DNA from: Oscillospiraceae bacterium
GTDB taxonomy: Bacteria; Bacillota; Clostridia; Oscillospirales; Oscillospiraceae
Direction of reading: 5' to 3'
DNA length: 25,224 bases
Assembly (NCBI GenBank): GCA_016302405.1
Contig: JAEDNR010000016.1
Span: 1-25,224, forward strand
The notes under the pieces are model-generated. The model was not told the DNA's origin. It did not search any database and saw nothing but the letters and a program-made list of their open reading frames with translations. This document shows positions 25,191-25,224 of the stretch, piece after piece. Both the position numbers and the translations under genes were made by a program. Every line of letters begins with the position of its first letter. Position 1 is the stretch's first letter.

Positions 25191-25224
25191 CGGATAGAAG
25201 TACCCCTTTTCGTGGATGAATTCC

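Overview
The window looks like chromosomal DNA from a GC-rich gut-type clostridium, most likely order Oscillospirales. This rests on the Gram-positive gene repertoire (dimeric-type GlyRS, DUF3048, DUF3810 and PgeF proteins), strong AAGGAGG-type ribosome sites, GCC/CTG/CGG-rich codon use, and intergenic spaces filled with palindromic repeats. No rRNA, tRNA, CRISPR array, phage gene or transposase was seen. The genus cannot be set from the sequence alone.

Layout. Four genes run leftward from 5.4 kb to the left edge: plsC-type acyltransferase, glycyl-tRNA synthetase, a DUF3810 membrane metallopeptidase and rsmG. From 5.8 kb onward everything runs rightward: an acyl-CoA synthetase/DUF1624 acyltransferase/membrane protein/cca cluster; a ComEC-like metallo-beta-lactamase lipoprotein; an ADP-ribosylglycohydrolase-fold protein whose metal-site acids look lost; an AlaX-type alanyl-tRNA editing protein; secA; pgeF overlapping a family 5 solute-binding lipoprotein; a DUF3048 protein; and gap (GAPDH). 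Most genes are housekeeping functions in translation quality control, lipid activation, secretion, wall maintenance and glycolysis. They are single genes or short operons rather than one pathway.

The unusual part is the DNA between the genes. Nearly every spacer above 100 bp is a stack of short repeat modules, named here A to L: A, a core built on AAATTGGAATTT; B, paired arms reading CATTGCGAGCCAGT or CATTCCGAACCAGT; C, D and E, MITE-like elements of about 115-210 bp with long imperfect terminal inverted repeats; F and H, AT-rich tails (CAATTGTCAATTGTCC or CTTATATCTTATATCTC) touching gene ends; G, a block of about 78 bp starting ACGATACCGAGCGG; I and K, inner elements with CGTAGGGG ends; J, a TTATCG...ACGCAGCA leader next to A; L, a single long hairpin. 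They nest in a consistent order: tail at the gene border, small hairpin, J, A, then B or C/D, sometimes I or K innermost.

Two consequences stand out. First, a 269-bp composite repeat is present twice, identical on reading and inverted, at 4164-4432 and 10563-10831. It brackets a 6.1-kb segment (plsC to cca) that could invert by recombination. Second, the modules carry short hairpin cassettes whose sequence differs from copy to copy while self-complementarity is kept, and one cassette is shared by two otherwise different families. This layered repeat system is the best candidate in the window for something not properly described.
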